DNA of 64,000 bases from Albula goreensis. Lineage: Eukaryota; Chordata; Actinopteri; Albuliformes; Albulidae. Below are positions 46,886 to 59,395 of the stretch, piece after piece. A program made the translations under genes and the position numbers. Below the pieces are notes generated by a model. That model had not been told where the DNA came from, did no database searches, and worked only from the letters and a program-made list of their open reading frames with translations. The stretch's first letter is position 1. Each line of letters starts with the position of its first letter. The stretch covers positions 21,296,906 to 21,360,905 of the forward strand of contig CM040745.1 of assembly GCA_022829145.1 (NCBI GenBank), written 5' to 3'.

Positions 46886-48868
46886 CGATTAGGCAAGCAC
46901 GCAGAGCGCCTCTTCACACTCATGTGTATAATGTATTATACAAGCCATTCGTGTAAATCACCATGACGATCACTGTCATGAGCAAACACGCATTCGATTG
47001 AGGCATTGAGAAAATTAGCAATTTGGAAACGTAGAAGAGGGGCATCTGCCTCAATGCAGGCAAGGTTTTTGACTGACTGCAAGTGAGGCGGGGAGAAGAG
47101 AGCAAGAGGGGCTTTTAAGAGTGAAAAGTGAAAGTGAAAAAGATCTGCTGCTCTTAACAGGTAAGTGAAAAAAAAAACTGTCCACTGCGGCGTTTTGATA
47201 GATACCTGTGGCCTGGTATCTTTTTCATCTAGGAAAAATGATTCATTTCATCTAGCAAAAGACGGTGCTTCCTTTAATGGTAAATTCCATGTCAAATTTC
47301 AAAATACCTGGTCTGACATCTGAATCACTTTCTGATCTCAGAATTTATAACCTCTCGAAGCAGATCACTGATATGTTGTGGGGTCATGAAATGTCACCAT
47401 TGTAAAGCAGTTAAAGTTATTTATAGAGTGGGGATGCTGCGTTTGAAAGCACAGAATAACAGCAGACAGGAACAGGAAATAAGGTAGTGGTTTGGCTTTT
47501 CAGGTCTGAGGAGCTCCTCTGTTTTGCGGATCATCGAGATGTTTCCCCTGAGCAGCGCTAGGGCTGAAATTAGGGCTGGGAAACCACAGTGGACAAGTAT
47601 AATAATAAGCAGCCAAGTCCTGCACCTCACATGAACATAAACAAGTGTGCCCACATGCACGCAGACATTCACACACACTCCCACGCAATTAGCCCATCAT
47701 ACACACAAATCAGCGGACACACACAAACAAAAACAGACACAAAAAGATCACCCAATACACAGACACAAATGTGGACATACAATAAATGTAGACAACAAAC
47801 AATAACTAACAATGTTAACACACTTTATACATGATTGGAACCACACACTTGACACGTATAATCACATGCATGAAGAAGAAGGTTATATGACAGAAAATAT
47901 GATATCCAAAAGTCAGCATGGAAAGTAATGAGGAAATGTGAGATGGTAGAAAGAGATAAGAAAGAGACATGCTTTCCTTTAAGTCAGTCTGAGAAGGGGA
48001 ATATTATTCACTTAAAGCCCTTAAAGATCAGGAAAACAAAACAAAATATTTTTTTCCACAAACAGTATCAAGTTTCAGCCATAACCACAAAGCAGGTTCC
48101 CAGACTGCGTGGAAAAAGGCTTCACAATAATAATACAGTAAGCAGTCAGTTTCTTTAAAGCTCGCTGGGATAATCCAAAAAGACAAGAACTGTGTTAAGA
48201 CATACAGACATCCTGTTTTGCCCAACCCTTTAAATACGCCTTTTTGTCTCCACATGATTGCATTAGCACCATTATTCACTGTGAGCAATAAAAGTACACA
48301 AATATGCTTTTCCCCCACTTAAATTCCTATTTCAAATTAAAAATCGGGCTGTATATTCTCCTGCATTCCAGCTATGGCTGCTTCTCATGCACAAGATTCA
48401 CTTCACTGTAGCTTTACCATGTGCACTCATACACTAAATCTGAACAATACAACCCAACATTTTCCACAGTGCAAGCCACACAATGTGCTACATGGCATCT
48501 ACCACCATCAGAGGAGAGGTGAATCTATTACTGATTTTACTTGGTTAAATGCAGTTGTCTGGGGAGTAGCTAGGGGGGCACTTTCCTTGTGTGCCAGGAT
48601 CTCTTCTACAGACCTGTGAAGCATACCAGTTTTGATCAATAAAACTATCCCACTCTTGGAATGCAAGTTCTATGCCCTAACCAAGTCCTGCAAAGACAGG
48701 TCAAAAAGAAGGCTGTGGTTCAATCAGACAATCCAAACATAAACTATGAAATCCGCATACCATTGGTGATCAGCATACCCTCAGTTCGTGCTGCCATGGG
48801 CATCCAGCTTGACCAGTGAGGGAGCTATGGCAAGGAGACCAACGAGCTTGACTGCCTTGCCCCCTATC
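46886..48868. other. non-coding stretch with a degenerate CA-rich patch
   Basis: CA-rich low-complexity sequence is at 47640-47780. No gene recognised. The upstream limit of SINE copy A may lie at about 48780. Confidence 0.5.
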
Positions 48869-48975
48869 ATCCCTGGTGAGGCTGGGCCAATTGTTGCTTT
48901 GCCAATGGGGACCTCTGACCATGGCTGACAATGGTGAGGCCGGGATTCGAGCTCCCAATCTCGGGGCTCCCCGCT
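48869..48975 (-). repeat. dispersed SINE-like repeat (copy A)
   Basis: The segment 48869-48934 matches 37567-37632 at about 56 of 66 positions. On the minus strand the adjoining sequence reads GGGAGCTCGAATCCCGGCC, close to the B-box of tRNA-type Pol III promoters. A tRNA-derived SINE is therefore likely. The true ends are uncertain; related-looking sequence may extend from about 48780 to 49000. Confidence 0.65.
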
Positions 48976-49348
48976 ATGTGCCTTTTGTAATGAGTGCTGC
49001 TCCAAGACAGAAAGGTGAGAGTCTTGAGGCCAGTGGACACATGCGTAGGTAGGCCGAGAGAACCACTGTTTAGATTAAGTCTATCCTATTCTGGTGGACA
49101 AAACCTGGTAACGCATGGCTCATTCACCAACTAATGATGATAAGGATATAGGACTGCACTTATGGTCATAGGGAGTGCCTTTACTGTTGGTGTCACAGGA
49201 TGTCATTCATTAAATGTAGCCTTTTTGCTGGAAGGTTATTTTGTACAGCGTGTTGAATTTGTCTGCATGATTTCTCATAGACTAGCAGATTAGCATTGAC
49301 AGCAGTGCATTCACAGACAAATCAAATCTAGACACAAGGCAGACTTAC

Positions 49349-49429
49349 CGTCACTCTTCCTGATGCCTGACATCTCCTAGCTGAAGGATCTCTCACGAGT
49401 GTTAATATTTGGCCTCAGTAAGTGCAGAA
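49349..49429 (-). CDS. candidate start exon: short 5' leader plus first 25 coding bases
   Basis: On the minus strand CTGCTGCACTTTCAG (to 49430) is a plausible acceptor. The exon ends GTGACG|GTAAGT (GT at 49348-49347), a near-perfect donor. ATG at 49373-49371 has G at -3 and an in-frame TAG two codons upstream, so it is the first start in its frame. It encodes MSGIRKSD and one base of the next codon (phase 1). The candidate exon at 21438-21506 begins in the matching phase, giving a joined N-terminus that stays open. The long intron (about 28 kb) would be normal for a developmental regulator in fish. The protein is not recognised. If the acceptor is wrong, the segment could be a first exon. Confidence 0.42.
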
Positions 49430-52082
49430 CTGAAAGTGCAGCAGTCAGCACTGATGCTCCATGAAAAAGCTACTTTTGAATGGCATACAATGCACAACAA
49501 TTATGATTTCAGCAGTAAAGCAGACATAAATCACAGCAATTTTAGATCTTAAACAGATCAAGAGCAGTGCTGGGAAACCTTTCTTAAGTACAGCAAATCT
49601 TCCAAAAGAAATAGAGCCTTTACTACCTTACATCTTAAGTGTGGCTACACAAACTTTAGAGAACATAGAGCTATGAGCTGAATGAGCATAACCAGATGTA
49701 CTTCCAGTTTCCAGGGATATGCTTATCTGATGAACCAATGGATAGTTACTATACCAGTAGAACCATTATAATTTGTTGGTGGAGCTCCTATTAAAGGCAA
49801 CCTTTCAAGCTACCTTAACCAGTTACTTATGACATACTACCTACAACCAATCAGACTGAAGGAAAACAATTTCACAAACTCCTCTTTGCAGACACACTAC
49901 AGATTAGAGCCCCTGAGGCTGAAACTACAGAAGCGCCAACCCAGAAAAAGAAGCACAAGAGAGAATTTGAAATTCCTCGCTTTGCATCAGAATTCAATGC
50001 TGTTGTAATGGCTACGTCAAACTACTCTATATTTCTGTTGCTACACAGCAAGAGGATAAAGAAAACATCTGTGATCATAAGTTCTGAGAGCAGAAACAAA
50101 AATTAGTGTGGAGGAAAAAAAAAACATCTCTGACGTTTGCAGATGGGCTGGTTTGTTTTGATGATGTACATTAGAGATTAATATTTAAAATAATCCGGTC
50201 AGTGCTTGGGTAATCTGTGAAGGGGGGGTGGGGGAGAAACCTAACAACAAAAAGTCAAGCCAGCAAGATCATGGGTTTACAGATGGATGGGGCTGGGCCA
50301 CACTGACAGGACTTAACCTTGAGATGGCCAAGAACCAGAGCTTTCCACTCAGGTGGAACCACAGGAGTACGTCATCAGTTGAGATGCCCCAACCAAGGCT
50401 TCCTCCTTGCCCCCTTTGGGTGAAGGGTTACTGGAGGAAGTTTACAACTGCAGTGCTTCCCCAGGCCTGGCCATGGGCCCCTGCCCTATCACAGGACAGA
50501 GCATAATTAAGAGGTCAAAGTATGGGCAGGGAGGCCTTGCATGGAGGTACCCTGGCTAAAAGGAAGAAAAATGAATCCACCTATGAGATGAAGGTTATTC
50601 ATATTATATGCGTGTTTACTCTGTTTCTACCATGTCTGCCCCCCTGCCAAGCAGACAGCTGAAGGCCACAACAGAGATCAGTCAGTGACCCGTGTGCAGA
50701 GAGGGAATAATCTAATGCCACAGCTCACAGTCTGCCACTTCTATAGGTTGAGTGTTCTACCTCCACATTCACAGTCCATGTTAGTGTTAGGCAGCAGGAC
50801 CCTTTGACCTATTGTTGTTTAATGGCGATGACTCTGGTTACACTGATACAGCGATCACTTCTGCAGAACTGGACATCATGTTGGTGGAAGAAAATTTCTT
50901 TTCCAACATGATTTATAAAATTACTCAAACAAAACAAAGCCATCATAATAAATGCTTCAAAACAACTGGCCAACATAAGGTATTCTGCATCTAGACCGTG
51001 ATTGTAGGCCTACTTGCACCAAAAGGGGCCAAGTATAATTTGAGCTAAGGCAATAAAACTAGAATAGCCCCAAGTCTAGTGACAGGATTTCATAATTCAA
51101 AAGGTTTTTCATAATCTGGCTGCACCACTACTGCCTATGTATTCTTTGCAGGCAAAAAGAAAAGAAGAACTGTATGATAACATAAATGCTTTAACTTTCC
51201 ACTCTTCATAGGCAACGTAATCTGGACAAGCAGGCATTTGGGCTTGTGCCAAGTGATGTGAGAAGAAGCAGGGAATGCCATTGCACTGGGGGAAAGGGAC
51301 CTTGAAAAGCTGCAACAATGTCTGTAGTGCATAGGGAAAAGCACGTTTACAGACACATCCCCGCTGCTATTGGGCGCACAAATAAAAACATTAGTCTGTG
51401 GAGCAGAGGACGGCAGGAATGTAAGGACAAGCCAGGGGTGAGGAGGGGTTTGGGAGCACAGAGACAGAGAGCTTCCTGGGTAAACACAACAGCAGCCTTA
51501 CAGCCACCACCATCCCCCCCACCCCGACCCGACCCAGGGGCAATAAAGCCCAATGAAGCTGTCAGCTCAGAATGAAAACACTTTTAGAAATGGAGGAATC
51601 TGGAAGGCGTCATAGTCGCCATAAGGCCCACAGCTGTTCCCCGTGCGTGGCGGGAGTCATCCGGCAGGCACTCCGAGGGGGCCTCTTGGGCTTAAGGTGG
51701 AGCGAGCAAGATGTGAGCATTTTCTGAGAGTTACCATGCACCACAGACATCCACCCATAGCTACTCAGTCACAGCGACACAGGGGAGCTCATGGCTATGA
51801 ACTGGACATGCACTCATACGTATTTACAGTGGGACAATAAAAGTTCTTCTTGTAACACACTGCCATCTGATACCAATATATATCACATATCTATCTGTTG
51901 TTACCAGCCATGTCTCAGAGCAAGATGGCCCTTCTATCTTTACTGAGTAATTCTAGTTGTGAGATTTTCATATCACTTAAAAAAGGGAGCTTTCAAGATC
52001 TCCCCATTCATAAAAAAGAGCATGGCACAGAAAACGATGTACGCACAAAACACATTTACAAATTCACAGCTTTAAAGGTCAC
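49430..52082. other. non-coding stretch
   Basis: Lies upstream of the candidate start exon in the minus-strand sense. A mixed-composition, CpG-containing patch is at 51600-51700 and a C-rich patch at 51505-51540. A composition change near 50228-50510 may mark an old repeat. Nothing coding is supported. Confidence 0.5.
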
Positions 52083-52120
52083 AACACACACACACACACA
52101 CACACACACAAAGACACACA

Positions 52121-52166
<46 letters not shown>

Positions 52167-52196
52167 AACACGCACACACACATACACACAACACAG
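52083..52196. repeat. (CA)n microsatellite with AA interruptions
   Basis: Over 100 bases of CA units with a few A or G interruptions (AAGACA, ACAAACA). The Cys/Val-rich and Thr/His-rich frames across it are artefacts. Confidence 0.95.
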
Positions 52197-52990
52197 TATT
52201 CCAATGGCAGGAACACTGGCATTTGCCAAACAATTCCATAAATACATTGCATTCTATAAATAAAGCTACAGTATACAAATGTATAGAGAACATCTATGGA
52301 TACATCACTATGCAATAATTAACAGACAATGTACACATAATATACCATTATACATCATAAATCAATGTACACAAATCTTATAATTGTAGGTTTCTACTTA
52401 CACCTATGCATTTCAGCTGAATGACACAGCCCAATTGTCCGGGAGGACATGTAACTGAAGAGTGCTCTTAGACTAACGCAGATCCTCTACTTCATGACTC
52501 AGACCAGCTGTATTAGACATTCCTGCTGCTGTTACAGGAAATGGTACTATCACTGGGACAAAACTAAATCCAGCCTGCTGTTTCACCATTTCCCTTGTCT
52601 TTGTTGTTTTATTTTTATTTTTTCCATTCACTTGTTTTGTTTTTTTTTTGTCTGAATACAGATCTGCTACCCAACCAAGAAAAGGTTTTCAGCAGAATTC
52701 TTCTCCAGTAAGATTAACAGTTCTGTTTTTATGTCTCCAAGGCACGTTTGCAATGTTCATACCAGATGAAAACAACATAAAAACAAAAAAAGATACAACT
52801 TTGAAAAAAAGTTCATCAGTTTGCGATGCCTCTCTTAAGGATTCAAAGCAAAAACAAAAAGCATAGTTTTCCAGCATTGTCAGGCAGCCGGTCACTAAGC
52901 ACAAAATGTAGGTTAAATTTGAGAACACTGGTAAAAACAAAGGGGAAATGTGGTGCTTCTCAGACCAGATTCAGGCAAAGGCAAGGCAGA
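52197..52990. other. AT-rich non-coding stretch
   Basis: No feature recognised apart from T-rich patches at 52605-52650. Confidence 0.5.
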
Positions 52991-52994
52991 GGAG

Positions 52995-53145
52995 TTCCAC
53001 ACAGATAATGCCGCCGTGATTCACAGTGAGCTCTTATCTGGAGCTGATAAATTAGCAGTTTTTGTACAAGCCATCCTGTCGTGCTATCAGCTCGCAGATA
53101 AGTCTGCTGGGCCATTGCAAGGGAGCCCAAGTACATGCTGTTCTT
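52995..53145. promoter_or_regulatory. candidate enhancer: cluster of five WGATAR sites
   Basis: Five sequences fitting WGATAR on either strand lie within 100 bases: AGATAA (53003), CTTATCT (53033-53039), TGATAA (53045-53050), CTATCA (53084-53089) and AGATAAG (53096-53102). The cluster sits in unique, CpG-containing sequence between AT-rich flanks. Such density is well above background and suggests a GATA-factor responsive element. The cell type cannot be told from sequence. Confidence 0.45.
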
Positions 53146-54253
53146 ATAGGGAGAATGGGGCCGTGCCTATGTGAAGGCACAGCTATGAAACCCACAGTTA
53201 GACTGCCTGTAAAAAAACAGGTTTCAATATAGTGCAGCTACGCGGGTATGCATCACAAGTTGATGCTGGTCTACCTGACACAATCTACAAACAGATATTA
53301 TATTAACGGCAAGTGTTCCATTTTATAATCACCAAAACCAGACTGCAAATTGGCAAGGGTGAATAACAAGGTAAGGCATTGTCATTTATCGATTTCATCC
53401 AGTTAAAGAACAGGGCTGGCTAAGTACTTGTTGAAGCCAATTATACTCAAAATAATCACACGTATGTAAAATTAGCTAGAGCAACAATTGTTTAAAATCA
53501 TTTATAACTCACTGATGTCAGAGCTGTTACATTAATGTGCAGTGAGACATGTACTGAATTTACATTAACTAGAACGCTACCATCTTGGTTGAGTTTAATT
53601 GGTTATGTTCGAGCTAAACATGGTTAAACATGCCTATTAACATGCCTTAACATTACAAAATGATTGATAGAAATGAAGGTGTCCTCCTGTAACATTCAGG
53701 ATGTTTGCTCAGTTCTTCACTGGAAACTAAAAAAAAAACCAAAAAAACACACATTTCAGCTCTGCCTTGCTTTTGAGAGGGACATGTATCAGTTAAGAGT
53801 GTCTGTCAGCAAGTATCACATAAAATTGGATAGCCTTGCACAAAGTACCACAGTATCACCACGACCCCCAGCACCATCAGGCATCCACACAAATTCCTCT
53901 TTTCTAGGGGATCTGCACTTTTTGTGACTGTCGAACAGAAGTCTAGAGCCTGTTCAGCCAGGTTTTAGGGCCACCCTGACTGTAAACAGTGAGGTTGTTG
54001 GACAGTGAAGAAATGAGCACCCAAATGACCACTGAAGTAAAAAAGGGGTTTAAGGTAAAAAAAAAAAGATGTCAAAGAATTAACCCCCTTTTGCAGAGTT
54101 CCATGTTTTCTGTTTTGTTGTAATGCCATTGTAAAATGTCCACCCAGCTCCTCTTGCTCTAAGTTACCGTAAATGCATCCTCACTGTAACTTCCTTCAGA
54201 CAAAAAAAATTAAAAAGATTCAGGATGGAGATTCATGTCAAAGGTGGGCTACA
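53146..54253. other. non-coding stretch
   Basis: No gene recognised. A-rich patches are at 53729-53747 and 54055-54068. Confidence 0.5.
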
Positions 54254-54279
54254 GCTTCAGCGGCATTGTTAGCTGAAGC
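54254..54279. other. perfect inverted repeat, 8-bp arms
   Basis: GCTTCAGC, a 10-base spacer, then GCTGAAGC. It lies 16 bases before the 25-bp tandem duplication. Not followed by a T-run, and no role is assigned. Confidence 0.6.
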
Positions 54280-54295
54280 AATGCATGTAGTATAT

Positions 54296-54345
54296 AGCCA
54301 GTCAGCCTCAAATACATCTTAGCCAGTCAGCCTCAAATACATCTT
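54296..54345. repeat. perfect tandem duplication, 25-bp unit, two copies
   Basis: AGCCAGTCAGCCTCAAATAC plus five further bases occur at 54296-54320 and again at 54321-54345 without a mismatch. Perfect identity indicates a recent duplication, so copy number may vary between individuals. Confidence 0.95.
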
Positions 54346-57300
54346 CCCAAGAATCCTGCTCTCTGCCCTGACAATTCCTCTTTAAGCAAGAGATAACCTA
54401 AGGGAAAACCCCACTTTCTGACAGCCAAACAAACAGGCATTTGGATATCTCTCAATCCCGCCTTACTTCTCATATTCACTGAGAGTACAAAATGGAGGAT
54501 GATAGAATTATCAGTGAAGCATTGGTTTGAAAATCAAGGTAGAAAACATGCACTGAGCGGCTGGCTTGCCTTTTGGGAGGTTTATAATCCTGCAGCATGA
54601 AATGTTACTCAACCTGTTTTCCTGACAACTGTCTGTTCTCTCATTCAATTAAAGAAAGCAGAGGATATTTTTTTATGAAATAATAGGGTGGATGACTTCA
54701 CAAAGACGAGACATTTCCTGGTTCAATTGCCATCAGCAAGGCCCTGCTATTCCTCACCCACTTCACTCCTGTGGGATGAATATCTGTGGGGCTCGGAACA
54801 CATTGATCACAATTTTTGTCCAATTTTGGATTTTCACAAACAAGAGTTGTGTTATTCATGCAGTATGGTGTGTGCCAGCAACAAGAAACACCTGACTAGA
54901 AATTTAAAGAGGGGGCTCAAATACTCTTTGTTCTTGTAGGGTATCTTGAGGTTTCTTTCACAGCTTATCTGGGAATTAAAGAAAAGTTTGTTCCAGCCCT
55001 GAGGACCAAGGGTGCCATTATAACTTTGAATTTGGTTCCAAGATGGACAATGTTTTGTTAAAGATGGAGGATTACTTCCTTGGAACCACCACCTTTGCTT
55101 AGCAAGCTGTCCTCATTAGAACTGGTTTCCTGGATTAATCTTTAACTCCAGACACTGATGTAATGAATCAAATATTTTCTGCCGTAATTTGCATTCATTC
55201 ACATCTTCTCTCTCTGGTACTCTTGTCACACCAGAACAGCATGTTTGGACTTTTTCACGCTTTCATGCTTCAAATTGCCATTTAATTCTTTCCTTGTTTT
55301 TGCACAGCATCTGTACCTTCTAATATAAGCCATTACAAATCAAATTCAAAGTTTCCTTATTTACAAAATTTGTGTCTCCAAATATATACCATCAGAAATT
55401 ACATTCCACATTAGGTTCAGGTTGGGGTAAGAGCCTGCTGACATAACCTTCAAGGATTAATGCTAGTTTGTGCTACTATAATTAGCCCTGCGGTATGATC
55501 ATTTCTGACCATGGACTCGGTGAACTAGGAGAAACTGCAGACTTATGGTCTAAACCATCTTAATCTGGGCAGTCTGCTCAATCTCACTGTTTAGACCCAG
55601 TTAAAAACACATTCCTGGAAAAAGATGGGCCCTGGCTTCCAGGAATCCTGAGGAAAGGAAGAATGCCTTGCGGAGAGGCATTAGTGCAGACACCACATCT
55701 GGCCTCCTCCTCATTACTAAGAGTCCTCCTTATTGGTGGAATTTAACAAGGAACCCATTCCTTTCCACTGCAGTCAAGGAAAAGAAGGCAGGGAGGAAAG
55801 AGTGGAGTAACAGCTGAGAAGTCCTTGTCTTGAATGGTATGGGCTACAAAGCATCGAAAACAGGGCTTGCAATCTTGAATCTGCACAAAGTGGAAAGGCA
55901 CACATGCCTGCAGAGAGGAGTTTTCACCTTGCTGTCCCCAGGTTTGCCTACCCTCTGTCTATGGCCCCATGAGCTTCATCACTGCTCTTCAGTGAGATGC
56001 TGCCCTGCTGCCATTTCCACTGCATCTTGTTTAGCTTACCCAGATGTAGGCTCCTTGATGTGTGTTAGGCAATGCAATAAAACAGGACTGTTTTACCAGA
56101 CAGACCTCTTGCAGCAGTGAACAAACGAGGTGCGAGAGACGTGTCAAAATGCTTTGAAAGTCATAATTAGCCTTTTTTTCTAATGAGTTGCAGCATGTGT
56201 GGCTGGATGCCGAGCTAGCACAGTGGTTTCCGGCCCACCACCCTGAATCCGCCACACACTACCACACCACACACCAGTGCCAACCCGCAGATCTCCAGTA
56301 AAAGGGCGATGTACCAATGTACAGCAATGTTAAATACACATTTATCTGCATGTAATCAATCACATCACATGTCATATTGTACAATATTCAACATACAGTG
56401 TATACATTCCTCTACTAATTCATTAAGGACTACACTTCAGTGATATCCCATTGCAATTAACTGAAAAAGGCTGCCTTCATCATATTGAAAATATTACCCA
56501 CAGATGTGTGCTCTACTAGGAAAACTAATTATAAAAAAATTAAATAAAAAAAAAAACATAAGGGAAACATTTGCACAGTGATAACAAACTGATTTCCACT
56601 GTTGTATGGAGATTGTCCAGTCTTTTTTTGTCTAACCAACAATCAACTAGATTTTTCTAGAAAGTGATGGACATAGTGGTCATTAGGATACAACAAGGAA
56701 CAGCATTTTAATACTTCATATGTCAACAAAAAAATTTTTGCTGTTTTAGCTTTTGTGTTTGTCAAGTATTAGTCAGACAATTATATATTTTTTTTTGACT
56801 GAATGCACTCCTTCACCCAAGACACAAAATACCAATTCAACTCTATGCTGTTTTCCTAATTGATAGGTAAGGATGTGATGAGATTTTCTCTCGTTTCTTC
56901 ACGTAATTTTCTCACTTTCCTTTCTTTAAAAAAAGGAACAACATTTAGGAGGATCATATGAATTCTGACAGTAGAAGAGGTTGAAATCCTGTTTAATTTC
57001 CTTTCTGGCCTAGGCAAGCATGCCCTTTTAATACCAAACCCATTAACCTCCAAAAAGAGCATACATTAACTTCCTGCAACCTTCCTAAAATTTCTATCCC
57101 ATTAGGTAAGCATTCCCTAACAAAACTCCCGTTTCTTTAAACCATCGTGTGAAGATTACGATTAAGGTCTACTTTACAGGCACCATTCCCCTAAACTGGC
57201 AATTCTGGATAATCCCATGGTGTGTGCTCTTCATAACTCTGAGTGCATGTCATCATGCCTCCATTGAACACATAAAAAGGAGGCCAGAGACCAGAGGGGT

Positions 57301-57368
57301 CAGGGTCTAAACTGCTTATGCATTCAGGCCCCCCCCTGCACACCGCCCGCCTGCCCGCCCACCCATCC
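54346..57368. other. non-coding stretch, about 3 kb
   Basis: No exon, RNA gene or mobile element recognised. A frame of 96 codons (55830-56120, plus) has no supporting signal. Confidence 0.5.
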
Positions 57369-57419
57369 AAAAAAAAAAAAAAAAAGAACAAGAATGATCA
57401 TTTAAAAAAAAAAAAAAAA
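57369..57419. repeat. two poly-A runs 18 bases apart
   Basis: Runs of about 17 A (57369-57385) and 16 A (57404-57419), preceded by a C-rich patch (CCCCCCCTGCACACCGCCCGCC, 57331-57352). Confidence 0.88.
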
Positions 57420-59276
57420 CACCTCCTAAAGCCCAGAGGACACCTTGTTTTTTAGGCATTTCTGGTACTAATGCTACTCTGGGATTACCCACAAAGAAAG
57501 ATTAACTCAGAAACTGTGGCCCAAATGCAAATTAAGTTAAATACTTAACTTCTGTTAAAATTCACTAGATAAGCAAGCTTAATTGGATGCATTTACAAGG
57601 CACACAGACAGAAATGTCTTGGACAATATAAATTGCCTGGATCTATGAAATTGCAATACGATGTTGACGTTCTGAAGGGAACATTCATGGTTCAGCAGCC
57701 TGTCCCCTGACAGCCTGACTCTTTACACTCCCCCACATATCTACCTACTGATCAATGTCTGTCTGTATTTACTTCTTTATATGTATATCTGATTTTGGTT
57801 TCAATGATTTTCTATTTACTTCCAAGCCCTTTTTATTCTGGCTGCCAGATTCCCATTCTGAAGTGGATCAGACAGACTAAAAGAACAGCAGGATAATACC
57901 ACCATGTACTTTTATAAGTCCTCTGCTCAAGGTCTCTGGGCCATTTGCTGCCATTACTAGAGAGGTAGATTTACACTGGGTATTTCCAGCAGTTCAGAGC
58001 AATCATGTAATTTAAACTAGAGAAATCCAAATGTACCAGCACTAAAACAATAGACTCAACCAAAGTCTCTATTTTAATTGAAACAATTCTATTTCAAACT
58101 TCTGAGTGGAGTGAACATCATTTGTTCATGAGACTTCTATTGCAAACAAATAATTGTGTTAAGGAGATTAGTCATATATGAAGATCTTGACTCATTTTCC
58201 GTTTTTTGCATGAAATTCTGTGTATAATACTCACAAAGCCATGCACTGTCCAAATACTTTACATGAATTATTCAAAACCATCTGCCACAAAATTAGTGCT
58301 GAAAAAGACTGGAAATATAGCAACTGAGCATCCCAAAAACATTCCCAATGCCCCACAAAGCGTCCAGCTCCATCCACTGACATAACATTTCTTAACGGCC
58401 CTGGTCTGTTTTTCTCCTGGTCCGGTGTGTAACTGTGGGGGCTGTGTGAGGTATTGTTGCCATGATTATATTATTGGGAGCTACAACACACTCTTTGCTT
58501 CCCTTTCCTGTTGAGCACACCGTCCCAGCAGGTCTGTTTGCCTGGGGATCTCTGTTCCATAGGCAAATCACTGGCTTTGTTGTATACATTAATCATGGAG
58601 CTGAAATGATGTGGCCAAGCAAGTCCTTTGAGACTGTAAAAGTGAAATGAGCTCTCACACACAGACATAAAAATACACACACACGCCCATACACTCACAT
58701 GCAGACACATATCAGCGAAACAGTCAATTATCCCTTGTTAGCATTTTTTATCTCAGGTAATCCGTGCATTTTACATACGGTTTTACATAGGATGTAATAC
58801 AAGAAAAATTTAAAACCTCAGATATCTAAACACATTTGTGAATTGAGAGACAAAAAAAAAAACACCTAAACACAAAACACTACTCTGAGTTCAAAAATGG
58901 ATTTTAAAAGGAGTTTCTGGGACTACGAACTGAGATCTCTAATAATTAGATCATTAATCCAGCTTGTGGAGCTTCTACTGAATTCAGGCCTGGTTTCAGC
59001 TCCTGCCAAGGCCGTCTCTGTGTTTATGTTTGAAGCAGACGAGTTTCAGTTCATGACGCTTCACTGACGCAAGATCCCCCTCAACCTCCAACCCAGCCTG
59101 CCAGCAATTAATCACCACAGGAGAAAGACTTGCTCGGGGCCGTTCCTGGGTCTTGGCTCACTGTCCTGAGACCAGTCAGGTAGCTTACAGCTTGCTATGT
59201 GCTGCAGCAGAGCCAATGCCGCCACCCAAGTGTGGTCTTCCTTAAAAAAGGCCTACTGTGCCTCCCAAGAATCCTC

Positions 59277-59280
<4 letters not shown>
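57420..59280. other. non-coding stretch
   Basis: No feature recognised; a small CA patch is at 58655-58690. Confidence 0.5.

Positions 59281-59320
<40 letters not shown>
59281..59320. repeat. (GT)n microsatellite
   Basis: About 20 perfect GT units, followed by a GA patch and degenerate TG sequence to about 59395. Confidence 0.95.
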
Positions 59321-59323
<3 letters not shown>

Positions 59324-59395
59324 AAAGAGAGATAGAAACAGAGAATGTGTGTTTGTGTGTATGTAGGTGTGTGAGCATGCATGTGTGTATGTGTC

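Noticed and set aside
46299-46892. The longest plus-strand frame, 197 codons
   Set aside because: It starts in T-rich low-complexity sequence, joins unrelated blocks, overlaps a 128-codon minus frame and has no domain; the 3' part is better explained as a conserved non-coding island.
52056-52315. Cys/Val-rich minus frames and the overlapping plus frame
   Set aside because: Translations of the CA microsatellite.
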